64,000 bases of DNA from Arachis hypogaea. Taxonomy: Eukaryota; Streptophyta; Magnoliopsida; Fabales; Fabaceae. A program made the position numbers and the translations under genes. The DNA lies in NCBI RefSeq assembly GCF_003086295.3, contig NC_092051.1, positions 15,244,810 to 15,308,809 of the forward strand, read 5' to 3'. Every line of letters begins with the position of its first letter. Position 1 is the first letter of the stretch. Of the stretch, positions 47,701-59,300 are shown one piece after another. A model generated the notes under the pieces. The model worked only from the letters and a program-made list of their open reading frames with translations. It did not search any database and was not told where the DNA came from.

Positions 47701-50321
47701 TGTAAACCCCGCTAAAATGAGCAAATAATTAGTCAATAAATCGAATTTTAATTAGAAAAATTAAAAATGTAGATCTAATATTAAAATAAGATATAACTCT
47801 TCAAAACGAGAATTTTGATACTAATTTCGAAAAATTTGGCCCAAAATTAGACCGGATGGACCGAACCGGTTGAACCAGGGCCAAACCGGGCCTGTGGGTC
47901 CAACCGGACCCATTATTTAAAAAAAGCAGAAGCTCCTTCTCCCTCATTCAGCAACAACACCAACAAATAGATTGGGATGGGAGAGCTCACCTAAACCCTC
48001 ATCAAACCCTTTGATCCACCATAACTTTTTCATTCGAGCTTCGATCGCCGCACCGTTTGCGGCAACGCGTCCAGCGCGTCGAGCTCTACATTTCTATCAG
48101 ATCAGTTTCACTGGTAAGTCTCAATTTCGTCTCAGATTCTCTTCTCCCTTTCTCTTTGTGAAATTGAACCTTATAGTGGGATTTTGCCAATTCGGTGTTT
48201 TAGGTTCAATTTAGCTTACGGAGCTTATCGGGTTTGAGTTCCTATGCGTGTGGATACGGTAAGGATCACCTAAACCTTAATCCAATTTTGATTTTAGTAT
48301 GTGAAATCTGAATTTGAGATACATGATGTGTGAGCATTTTTCCTATCTTTTGCTAGTGAATTTGTATTTAATTTGTTGAGTTTAATTAAGAATTAATTAT
48401 CTTTTAGCCACTATGGATGCTACTTTGAGTCTTGTGCAATTCTGTTATTTTAGGTAGTATTTTTTGGATTTGATGGAGCTTCCGCAGAAACAGAGAAGAA
48501 GGCTATATAGGGCAGGAATGGCCTAGAGGATGGAGAGGAAGCTTGCACAAATGGAATCAGCACAAGAATTAAAGGAGATGACAGCGAGGAGCGACGCGTG
48601 CGCGTGCCTGACGCGTGCGCGTGATTTGGAGCTTTCCATGGCGATGCGTGCGCGTACCTGATGCGTACGCGTGAAAAGCGAAGTTGCTCAGTGACGCGTG
48701 CGCATACCTGACGCGTACGCGTGACACGCGAAGAAGACCATCGACGCGTACGCGTGACATGCGCCACATGTAGAAAACGCAGACAACGCTGATTTATTAA
48801 TTCTAATTTAAAACTGTATTTTTAATTTAAAATAGGAAAAGATATTATTTTAGTTTTAGAGAATAGATTTGAAATTAATTAGGATTAGATATAAAAGAAA
48901 AAAGGTTGTGGAGAGTTTGATAAATGGTTTGGTCGGGACCCGGAAAGGGTAAACGTGATGAATTATAAGAGAATGATGTGAAAGCTAAATGAATACATGT
49001 TGCTATGGCTATAAAGAACGAATGTAAGGAAATGATGATGATAAATGATGAGATTTGGGAATGACTGTGTGTGGCCAAAATGGTCGATATGGCAAGTTGA
49101 GGACGGAAGTTCCCTCTCTTGTCGTGATGCAGATGTGGGGAAGGTGGAAAGGCACTCTCCTTCGTATTGTTTTTCCCACATTCTTCTCTGGTTTCAAGGT
49201 GAAAAGGCACACTCTTTCGATGTAGAAAGGTACTCTCCTTCGTAAAACCTCTAGGAGAAGGTGGAAAAGGCACTCTCCTTCGTTTATGATCCTCCTGGAG
49301 ATGCGCAACCTAGAGACCAATGTCTGAGTTAGCTACTAGATGTGTTGGGTTCTGGCAAAGTAACCGACACGTGAGCTCACGGCCAGTAGGATAGACATTC
49401 ATCATATGCATTTTATTTTTTTGTTTATTTGCTATGCTTAATTGGGATTGCCTAACTGAATATAATTTGATAATTGTGATAATTGCTACTTGCACTACTT
49501 GTCTCCTACCTGTGCTTGCAATTGCCTGTTTGTCTGTGTTTGTAAATTCACTGGAGATGGAGGAACGGAGGAAAGGTGGACAGGTTGAGTGTTAAGTTAG
49601 AATTTAAGTTGAGTTTAGAATTCCCTAGACACCTATCCCCTATTACGGTTTCTGTTTAGTAATTTTAAGCTTTATAATCTGAGTGTCGGCGTTCTAGGAC
49701 TACCTCTGGCATTCCCAGGACCTTATATATTATGTGCATGGCACCTTTACCATGCTGAGAACCTCTGGTTCTCATCCCATACTGTGTTGCTGTTTTCAGA
49801 TGCAGGACGAGCGGCACCTCGGTAGGCATCTGAAGTTTCTGCGGTGAAGTGGTTTACTTTGGGGTCTCCTTTTGTTACTTTAATGTATATATATGTATAG
49901 TTTCTCCACTTGTATGTAAGAACACTTTGTTTATGTACCTCTTAGAGGTTTTATGGAGAACTAGGGTTTTGAACATGCTCTTTTGGGTTATTATTATGTA
50001 TATATATGTACGTATATGTTCTCCGGCCAGCCTTGGCTTCGCAGGCTGAGTTTGGAACTTGTTATTTTGTACTATTGGCCCTTTACTCGTGTCATCTGTA
50101 TATATATGTTGTTGAACTTTAGTTTTCTTCTCACGCAAGTAACCACGTTTTCTGAGGGTTGCGCTTTTTGATTTTGCGATTTGTTTTTCCGACCTTTCAA
50201 GGCTCTTAGTATATTATCTCTTTTTCATTATTATTATTATTATTTTATTTTTAGAGGTCGTAATACCTTGCCGCCTCAACTTTATGACTTAATTATAAGA
50301 CTCTATGCGGAGGGTGTTATA
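47701..50321 (+). repeat. 3' LTR of the FIDEL-like element, middle replaced
   Basis: 47,701-48,323 and 48,894-50,321 match the outer parts of the 5' LTR. The central ~1.5 kb is absent and an E1-type LTR fragment stands there. Ends GGGTGTTATA, then ACTAA. Confidence 0.88.
48324..48893 (+). repeat. Truncated E1-type LTR fragment inside the 3' LTR
   Basis: Begins TGATGTGTGAGCATTTTTCC like the E1 LTR start and follows it to about ..aattaggattagatataaaag, then ends abruptly. Unlike E1 it keeps the GGGCAGGAATGGC box seen in E2 and has a dense dyad run (gacgcgtgcgcgtgcctgac..) at 48,590-48,775. Confidence 0.85.
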
Positions 50322-50326
50322 ACTAA

Positions 50327-51111
50327 AATCATTTTTAGATGTGAAATTACCAAAAGAGTAAAGATTAGATTAAATTTTTAATATTATTATTTTAACAATT
50401 TTGATATTACATAATTTTAAATTATAATATGTTATTATATAAAATATTATCTTAAATATTGTATACATATTATAATAAATTACGCATGATATTATTAAAT
50501 ATATACACATAATTGACAATGTCTAATTATTATAAACTATAATAATAAAAGACAAACAAATTTATAAAATTTAAAAAAATAATAATAAGGTGCATAAAAT
50601 ACAAAAGTGCATTACAACATATAAATATAAATATAACATTAATTTAATTAAAGAAGTATTAATATTTGATATACTATTGATAAAATGTAATCAGTGTACT
50701 AAAATAAAGATAATAAAAGAAGAAGAAAATAAAAAAGATAGTTGAGAGAACAAATTTTGTAATTAATTTTTAACAGTAAAAATTAAAAACAAAAGCTATA
50801 AATATTACTTCAACTAAACGTACATCTAAGGTTAAAAATTATGTTAAAAAAAATCATATTAAAAAAAATCATTTAAACAAATTTGGTCGAACGTTTAATA
50901 CTTTTAAATATACGTTTATGTTTCTAAACACTAAACCAAATATATACTAAAAGTCTAAAACTTCAAGAATTTTAGTTTATTAATGAAAAAAATTTTAATA
51001 ACTAAAACTTTACTTGTTACTCTACAAAAACCGCCTGAATATTTATTTTCTTAAAACCTAAAACTCTTGATTTTTCAAAAAAGAACTTTTCATATTTATA
51101 TATCTTTAATG
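50327..51111. other. AT-rich spacer, no gene seen
   Basis: No supported reading frame or element ends between the FIDEL-like TSD and direct repeat copy B. Confidence 0.6.
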
Positions 51112-52425
51112 AGTAGACTAAGACACTTTAACATAACTCTAAAGAAATTAATTGTTTCAAAATGGATTGGTACGGTCAAATGGTCAATACTACATTACAT
51201 ATATATAGACAAGACCACAAACCAAGTCCTGTGCTTGAATAGAGAAAAGAAAAAATTAAAAATAAATTGGAAGACATCTCAGCACTTAGCAGTATATTAG
51301 TACATTAGTATAATTATATTTAAGTTTTTATTACTATATTACCAGTATTACAGCAATATATATTATATAAGCTTAGCAATTTTTTTTTATCAAAATCATT
51401 AAATCATCAAATACATACTATATAATATACTCAATAATAATAAAATTCCAAATTATTTTTAATTGCAAACTCCTACATGTTTTCATGTTTATTTTATATT
51501 TGCTTTATTGTTTTTATATAATGTACAAATCTCTTCGCAATTATATATCCATAGTTTCACCAATTTTTTTTTTAACATTAATTCAATGGTTATTCATTCT
51601 TTTTTACAATTTCAATTAAGTGATCCATTACCACAACTTTTATCAGATTAAAAATAAAAAAAATAGTAAAATATCTTTATTATAACATGGTGACCCTGTG
51701 ACAAGAAAGAACTATCGGACTACTATAAATTATAGTTTTCAGAATTAAATTGGTAATTAATCCGATCATACTACTAAATCATTATATTATTAATTCAATC
51801 AGTGAGTCACTGAAGACACCAAAAAAAAAAATCAGTGAGTCACTGATTTATCTGATTGACCCAGTCATAATTAAATAAAAATATAAAATTATAAAAATAA
51901 TATTAAAATTAAAAATTAAGTACATGTTTTCAAAAATATATTAATAACAATTAAATATCAAATCTTAGATATAATTTATGGTGCAAAAAGAGATAATAAA
52001 TTAGTCACTAGTACAAAATAATTTTTCAATTTAAATGAACAAAAAAAATAAAAATTAACACTATCAATATCAATATATCAATATATTTGTATATCATGTG
52101 TTCTTATTTGTTTAGTATCAGATCAATCCATGTTTAGAAGGATAAACTAATAAAAATTCATTCATCATTTATTATATTTTTTGTAACATATATTATTAAC
52201 AAACAAGATGGTGCAGTCGAAATAGGAGGGTTGTATACACGTTGAACCGTGTTGGAACCAACTTACCAACATTTTTGGAGTTGTAGTGGACAGGAGCTCC
52301 TACGATCCTTCGGCGGCGCGCGAGTGCTTCGTAGACCCAAACCAGTTTAGTGTGGCTTGAAGCGCGAACCGTTTAGACCATCGGTTTTTCGATCGAATTA
52401 GTCAGTCCGATTCTGTTCTGATATT
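51112..52425 (+). repeat. Direct repeat copy B (matches 478-1650)
   Basis: Very close to copy A in 51,112-51,660. Thereafter it has its own ~100-bp insertion (51,983-52,090, with tatcaatatcaatata repeats) and more differences in the CG-rich tail. Same orientation as copy A, 50.6 kb away. Confidence 0.75.
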
Positions 52426-52895
52426 AAATGAAAAATGCTATTTGTATAACAAAATTTAGCTTTTAAATATAATATTTTATTATTTTAATTTTTTAATTAA
52501 TCATATTTCCTATTTTTAAGGAACCACTCTTATTTTTAATCAGAAATTCTTTGCATATAAGCGATTAGGGCTTGTAAGCTTACAAGTCAATTAACCACTA
52601 ACCCCCCAAAACGCGCTCCTAGTGTTACGTAGCTTAAACGCGCTATATAACAGATCCCGTGAATATATAACTACCAATTTTAAAAGATTTGTTTCCTTCT
52701 TCGTTCTCCTTCTTTCCAAATTTCTTCGTTCTTCTTCTCGCGCGTCTTCCCCTGCCTTTTTTATCGTTCTTTTTCCCTCCTTTTTCACTGGTTTGTTCTT
52801 CGTCATTGACGTGAGTTCCTCTCTCTGTAACTCCAACTTCGTTTTTTTCGATTTTCTGGTTTCTGAAATCAAAGTTTGAACTCGCTTTGAAGATA

Positions 52896-55822
52896 ATGGA
52901 TGATTCAACCTCAGATTGTCAGCTGAATCAGGACGAAGTAGATTTTGAATTTGAATCTAACGAAGTTCCTGAGGTTTGATTTACATTCAGCTAATTACGA
53001 TTACTCTGAATTTTGTTGCAGTTATTCGTATATCATTGTCTAGCTGAATAATTCGTGAACATTGACTGTGAAATTAACGCGTGAACATAAATCTGTGGAT
53101 TGAATCTAATGTATTAGTTTTGATTAATTATCTGCAATTTATAGCAGACGCTCGGATGTAGATTAGAATTTTTTTGGGTGTATTTTAGGGGGAAGTGTGG
53201 GTGTATTTACAGTTTATGACTTTTTTTTGTTATTTTAGTTGAGTTGTTGTCATTCGGGTGTATTAGATCAGACATGATTGGGTGTATTTTTAGTTTTTGA
53301 CATGGTGTATTCTGCAGCCTCTCTCTGTTGTTGATGACCAATTTGTTTCCAAGGTTGGAATGACCTTTACCACCCTTGAAGGTGCTGGAAAATTTTACAG
53401 GAACTACGCCAAGGCTACAGGTTTTTCTACAAGAGTTCGGAGTACAAATAGGAAGGGGAACGAGATTGAGAATCAATTGATTACATGTAGCAGAGAGGAA
53501 AAATGGAAATCTAAAATATCTCCGATCGAGAAGACAAATCTGACAGCCGGTTTAAACTGTCCTGCAAGAATTTATATACACACATTGAAGGATGTTGGTG
53601 CTTGGATCATTTCAAAGGTTGTGTTGGATCATTCACACCCTTGCTGTCCAAGTAAAGCAGAGATGCTCAAACAGCACAGGGAACTAAGCATGTCCATTTG
53701 TCGTACAATAGAGAATAACGAGGAGGCTGGTATTAGAGCAAGCAAAACTTACCAATCATTTGTTGCGGCTACCGGGGGTCATCGCGAGTTAAATTTTATT
53801 GAAAAAGATGTGAGAAATTACATTACGAGAGAAGTGCGGAATGTTTCTGAACAAGAAGATGCAAAGGAATTCGGGAAATATTTGTAAAGAATGAAAGAGA
53901 AGAATCAGAATTTCTTTTTTGAACTTGAACTCGAAGAGGATCAATCGATTAAGCTGGCTTTTTGGGCCGATGCAAGAAGTAGAGCTGCCTTTGAGTATTT
54001 CAGAGATGTTATTTCATTTGACACCACCTACAATACAAACAGGTAATAAACTGTCCTTGTTTATGATGCTAAATTAATGTTTTTTTATGAATCTACCGCA
54101 GAGGTGTATATTGGATGTTTTCAGGTGTATACAAAGCATTTGTTGGGTGTACGTAATGATTTTTCATTCTGCACTATGGTAATTTGTTTCAGGTATAATT
54201 TGGTTTGTGGTTCTTTTGTCGGAGTGAATTACCACGGTCAGTCAACACTTCTTGGATGCTCTTTGATGAAAAACGAAGAAATTGAATCATTCAAATGGTT
54301 ATTTCAATGTTGGCTTCGTTGCATGGGAGGAAATACTCCGAAAGGATTTCTCACCGATCAATGTGCATCAATGAAAAGGGCTTTAGAGGCTTGTATGCCA
54401 ACAACAATTCACCGTTGGTGTATTTGGCACATCATGAAGAAGATTCCAAGCAAATTAAATGGGTACAAGGGACATGCAGAAATTGAACAAGAAATTAGCC
54501 AACTTGTTTGGAACTCTCATAGTAAAGACTCATTTGATAGGAATTGGAATGATTTTCTGCTGAATTTTGGTCTTGTGGACAACAAGTGGCTTTCAGGTAA
54601 TGTTTGTTTAAAATCTGCAGCAGAGGTGTAAATTGAATTTTTTTCGGGTGTATTTATAGTCTGTTTTTGGGTGTATTTTGTAGATCTCTATGAAGACCGT
54701 CATATATGGGTTCCAATCTATCTGGATCACCACTCCTGGGCAGAGATGAGAAGCACACAAAGGAGTGAGAGCATGCATTCATTTTTTAACAAGTTTATTA
54801 CCCGGAACAGCTCACTTATTCAATTTGTCAAACAATACGATAATTGCCTCGGAAGCAGGGAGCACGCAGAGAGAGAATCAGATGCTGCAGATTTTCATAC
54901 GGTCATACCGTGTGCAACCAAATCCTCCATTGAAGCTCAGTTTCAAGATGTGTACACTCATCAAAAGTTTAGGAAAGTCCAAGCACAATTTAGAGGAAAG
55001 GCATATTGCATCACTAGATTAACGAATTCTGCTCTAGGCTATTCAGTATACAAAGTTGGAGAACAAGTTTTCAGCTCAATATTCAACAAGTTTGTGGTTA
55101 CTTACGACTCAGTAGCAGCCGAGGTAAAATGTCAATGCTTATTATTTGAGTCAAGAGGGATATTGTGCCATCACGCACTAAGCGTGTTAAGCTTTGAACG
55201 AGTAAGCCAAGTATCACCTAGATATATACTGGAACGATGGAGCAAGAAGGTAAAGAGACGACACACACACATCAAGAGCAGCCACGACGAGCCACTGTTG
55301 GAGCCAAGAAGCAAGAGGTTTGACCAATTGGTTTTTTGTTCGCAAAATATTTGCGAATTTGCATCAGAATCGGAGGAACTGACTGCAATTCTGCACCATG
55401 CGTACGATAACGTCATGGTTGAGATGGAATCATTGAAAGCCAAAAGGAAGGGGACATATTCTTTATCTCACGAAGACGCCAACTTGAAATCCGTTAACGA
55501 GCTTCAAAGCCCTCCAAGGATTCGAACAAGAGGATGTCCAAAAAATAGGCTAGGTTCAAAGTTGGACAAACAGATTGCAAATGCCGCAAAGAAGAAGAAA
55601 ACGAAAGCTTTAAACGAGATAAAAGTGATGTTCTTTAAATATGTGGTGATTGAGTTTAATTTTCTCGTTAATAGTTTAGCTAATATGTGAGTTTGTTATA
55701 TTCAGTTAAACTTCTTTGATACTGCATCAATGGTGCATTCAAATTCCAGCCAATATCAAGGACGTGTTATGAATTATCAGTTCAGGGTACCAGCAGCAGC
55801 GGATAACTCTTTGGGTGTATAG
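52896..55822 (+). CDS. FAR1-type MULE transposase, five exons, one internal stop
   Basis: Exons 52,896-52,973, 53,318-54,042, 54,193-54,596, 54,684-55,624 and 55,706-55,822 join in phase to 754 residues; all introns are GT..AG. Exon 2 has the FAR1 DNA-binding zinc region (TCSREEKW, NCPARI, LDHSHPC). The MULE transposase domain follows: FDTTYNTNR with the first Asp at the end of exon 2, then FLTDQCASMKRAL and HRWCIWHIMKK in exon 3. Exon 4 has a SWIM zinc finger (CQCLLFESRGILCHH). A single TAA at 53,885-53,887 (FGKYL*RMKEK) breaks exon 2, otherwise the frame is intact. The last residues NSLGV* are encoded by the 23-bp repeat. FAR1/FHY3 transcription factors descend from such transposases, but the setting marks this as the element's own gene. 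Confidence 0.88.
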
Positions 55823-56160
55823 TTACAGAATATGGGTGTAAAAGCACTGTTCTTTTGGGTGTATTTTTGTGAATTTTCTTGTGTTTCACATTTTGCATAT
55901 ATATACATATATATTTCACAATATGCTATTTATGTTATGAAATATTGTTTTTTTTACTACAGTTTAAGGGTTTAGGGTTTTAGGGTTTAGGGTTTAGGGT
56001 TTATGGTTTACGGTTTAGGTTTTAGTGTTTAGCGTTTAGTGTTTAGGGTTTAGGGTTTAGGATTTAGGGTTTTAGGGATAAAGCATTAGGGGGATAGATG
56101 TTTGGGTGTATATTCAACTTTCTTTGGGTGTAAAAAATGTTAGGTTATGGGTGTATATTT
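53176..56160 (+). repeat. 23-bp-period repeats, core GGGTGTATTTT, sense to the FAR1 gene
   Basis: About 17 GGTGTA cores on the + strand in introns 1, 2 and 3, at the stop codon and downstream, mostly in clusters of two or three spaced 21-24 bp (for example 53,176/53,199; 53,256/53,280/53,303; 54,624/54,646/54,669; 55,813/55,834/55,857). No reverse-orientation copy was seen here. Confidence 0.85.
55962..56082 (+). repeat. Telomere-like (TTTAGGG)n tract
   Basis: About 120 bp of degenerate tttaggg heptamers between the converging genes (ggtttagggtttagg, with variants tttatgg, tttacgg, tttagtg). It is the plant telomere repeat. Confidence 0.9.
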
Positions 56161-56322
56161 GGTTTGATGTTTTTCTTCATATTATAGTACCTGTAACTCA
56201 GACATTTTGAATACAACAGAGAGAGTTTAATTATTGAAATAAATTTTACAATAAACTGGATTATAATTGCCAAATTTTTACAGCATGTGTTCAATTTGTT
56301 ACAAGACTATATAACATTTACA

Positions 56323-59300
56323 TTATTCACTGTCAATATCCTTAGAATCTATCTGACAATATGGACTCAATAACAATGAGGATGGCTTGGATAGTCTTAT
56401 TGCATTACTTCCCCTAATGGCTTCAGCTTTGTCTTGATTCATTTCATGGAATAGAATCCGGGAAGCATATTCTACTCTAAAGTGGTCCACCTCGTCCTAC
56501 ATTTGAAAAGAATATCCTGTTTAATCAACCATGTTAATTGAAAAATGTAATACAAAGTTATTTAGTTTTAAACACATTTACCTGGGTCTAATTGTCCCAC
56601 TCATACTTCCGCCTTTTAATGTTTGCGGGCTGAAATATCTCAAGCCACTTCATTACGTAGATAGCACATTCATAGCTGAAAACCAAGAAAATAAATTACA
56701 AATTACATATAGAAAAGTTTAATTTTCAGAGTGAAAGATTTATACCTTGTCTTTTGGCCCGAGATGTTAAGGTATGGTGGTTCAATTTCCTTGTTCTTGT
56801 CCCTTGTCTTCAGAGGTGCCCCCACAGCATATACTTTAATTCGTGAAATTACATATCCCTTAAAACACAAAACAAATCAGTAATACATGAATAATTTCAA
56901 TAAAGGAATACACCCAAAGGAGCACAAAGTTACACCTTATATTGAACAAAAATACACCCAACTATTAAAATACAGAACACAGAAACCAAGTTACAATGAA
57001 TGTATTCAGGGCAGTTCTCTCATCGGACGGAAATTTCGTGTGATATGGGTCGACTATATAAAATTTTTGCTTTCTTGTATCAGCCAACCATAACCACCAA
57101 TGTTGTGAATAGAAAACAGGTGCAAAAATCTGAAATATGTTCAGATTGAACACTGTTTTAGTTTATTTGGCACATAAGTAAAAAATGGTAATAAGAAGTT
57201 TTAGAAATGAAAACTTACATAACGATGCGATGCTAATTTTTTAAGGTCCAAGAAGGGTATAAACATTGGGTAGTCTTCCACCCTGAATGGCTTATTGTTT
57301 TTAGGCTGTAAGAATACCCCATTTGGATGATTTTCAAGGGCCATATTCTGTAAAAATTGCGAACTACAAAATGAATACAGAAAATACACCCAAACAAATC
57401 CAGAAAATACACCCAAATGAATAAACAACTTACACCTAATTTAACACAGAAAATACACCCAAATGAACACATAAAATACACCCGAAGGAATGCAAAAAAT
57501 ACACCCAAAATTCGTTGAAGCAACCCTTACCAGAATATCAGGGGGGAGACAGTATACTTCTTCTTGAAACCTTTTAATCTTTTACTGGTTTAGGATAAAG
57601 CACATGGCAGAGACAATCTAGAAAAAGATGTCGAGATCAATTTTACATCAATCAGCATTGCAGTTAATTTTGGTGATAAAAACATTAATGTTAATGTAAT
57701 ATTACCTCAGCTTCTATATGCGTTTCAGGTGCGAGTGATGCAAGGTGGAGTTTTGACAAAATGTATCTATCTTGGGCTTGGAGTGTGCAGACGGTGTCAA
57801 ACTCATTAGTTAGTCCATCTGCGTATGTCTTCACTCGTATGGTCCAGAGGTAGCATTTCTCTTTCATGTCAGAAGTATCTTCATTCGTCCTCACAGGAGT
57901 TTCAAACTTCTCGAAACTCTCTCCGCCACTCTCCTTTAGAATCTGTGGACTTTTTTCTTTTGTTGTCATCCCACCACTTGCAATTTTTTGTACCAGATCC
58001 CCTAATTGTTCTAGCAGTTTTGGGGTTTTTGGAGTTTTTGCCCTCCCTCCATCTTGCGTTGACGCTCCCTCCTGCGTTGCTGCTTCTTCTTGGCTTGAAT
58101 TAGTCAAGCCAAGGCTGAATGATGGCATTGGATCTGTTTTAGGAACATACGATGCTGTCCGTGCCATCATCATCAGTGCAGCAGCGTCTTCTGCGGCTGG
58201 ATTACTGCGTGATCATGTATAACGTATTATAAGAATAAGAATATACGAATAATAACCAAACATTGATTTTGCTCTGATGAACTTACATTTTAGATGGAGT
58301 TGGGGAAAGCGTGGGTGTGCTTTCTTCAAGTTGTTGGGGGGTTCAGGAGTGCTGCAGGGTTACATAAAATTAATCATGTTATAAAAAAAACTAGTCAGGG
58401 ATCAATCGTGAAAATATACACCCCAACAGGAGCAATATACACCCAAACTGTAACCAAATACACACCCAAGACTATTTCTTATCTTTTTGTAGTTCCTTCA
58501 ATTTGTAGCACAGGGGTTGGTTCATTTTCTATCTCAAGTGTTTCTTCAATTTTCAGTATAGTGGTTGTTTGCGACAGTGGTAGACAAACCTAAATCGGAA
58601 CTCTAAACAAGAAGAAAAATAAAAGGTTAACAAAGCCTCCGAAAATAAAAAGGTTATAAGGTTGAAATTTTCTTGAAAAACTCACATTGCAAGGGTTTCG
58701 GACTGTGTCTCTTCCCTCACAACCATCATATTCTCTTCAGCCGGCTCACTGGCTGACTCTTCAACCAGACTCAACCTAAAATACACCCTATAAAAGTAAA
58801 AAATACACCCGAAGCATTCAAAAGAAAGACAGGCTTTGTTTTTTGAGAACTTACATACTTGCAGTTTTTTCTTTTTTTCCTGCCTTTTTTTCTCAAATAA
58901 AACAATAAATGGCTTTTTTTCTAAAAAAAAATATATACAGAATTAGAAGTAGAAGGTAATAAAAGAACAAAAGCAACGATTATTTGAAAGAGAAATTACA
59001 TGCTCTCTGCCGGGTTGTTTACGCTACTTTGGTCTGTGTGTCCTTGAGAGGAAGGATCATCACTTTCCAAGTTTACGTCTGGTATTCTAAACATAATAGA
59101 GTACATGTTATTCACAAAAAATACCATACTGTTAAATCAAGATAACAAGATTTTATCAAATAAAGCTTCTTACGTTTTAGATGAGACATAGTGACCTTCT
59201 GTCGATCACAGGTCAGCTTCCTTCTCCCTGCCAAACAAGAAACAATTATTAGCAAAGAAAACACCCTAAAATCTGAAATATACACCGCAACAAGACATAC

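Larger units (their letters stand above)
25964..50321 (+). mobile_element. Gypsy LTR element (FIDEL/Feral-like), gag only, heavily nested
   Basis: The 5' LTR starts TGTAAATCTCGC at 25,964 and the 3' LTR starts TGTAAACCCCGC at 47,701 and ends ..GGGTGTTATA at 50,321. The outer flanks are ACTAA (25,959-25,963 and 50,322-50,326), so the halves belong together despite 24 kb between them. The 5' LTR is opened by a Helitron plus E2. The internal part has a tRNA-iMet-type primer site, a gag remnant, and no recognisable protease, RT or integrase. The element therefore resembles a non-autonomous derivative of a chromovirus-like gypsy family. FIDEL/Feral are the peanut families it brings to mind; not verified. 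Confidence 0.88.

Noticed and set aside
478..52425. Reading the 1.2-kb direct repeats as LTRs of one giant element
   Set aside because: No TG..CA ends, primer site, polypurine tract or target duplication; unrelated elements with their own TSDs lie between.
57383..57506. CRISPR-like array (23-bp spacing)
   Set aside because: This is a plant transposon minisatellite; the units are degenerate and there are no unique spacers of constant length between perfect repeats.
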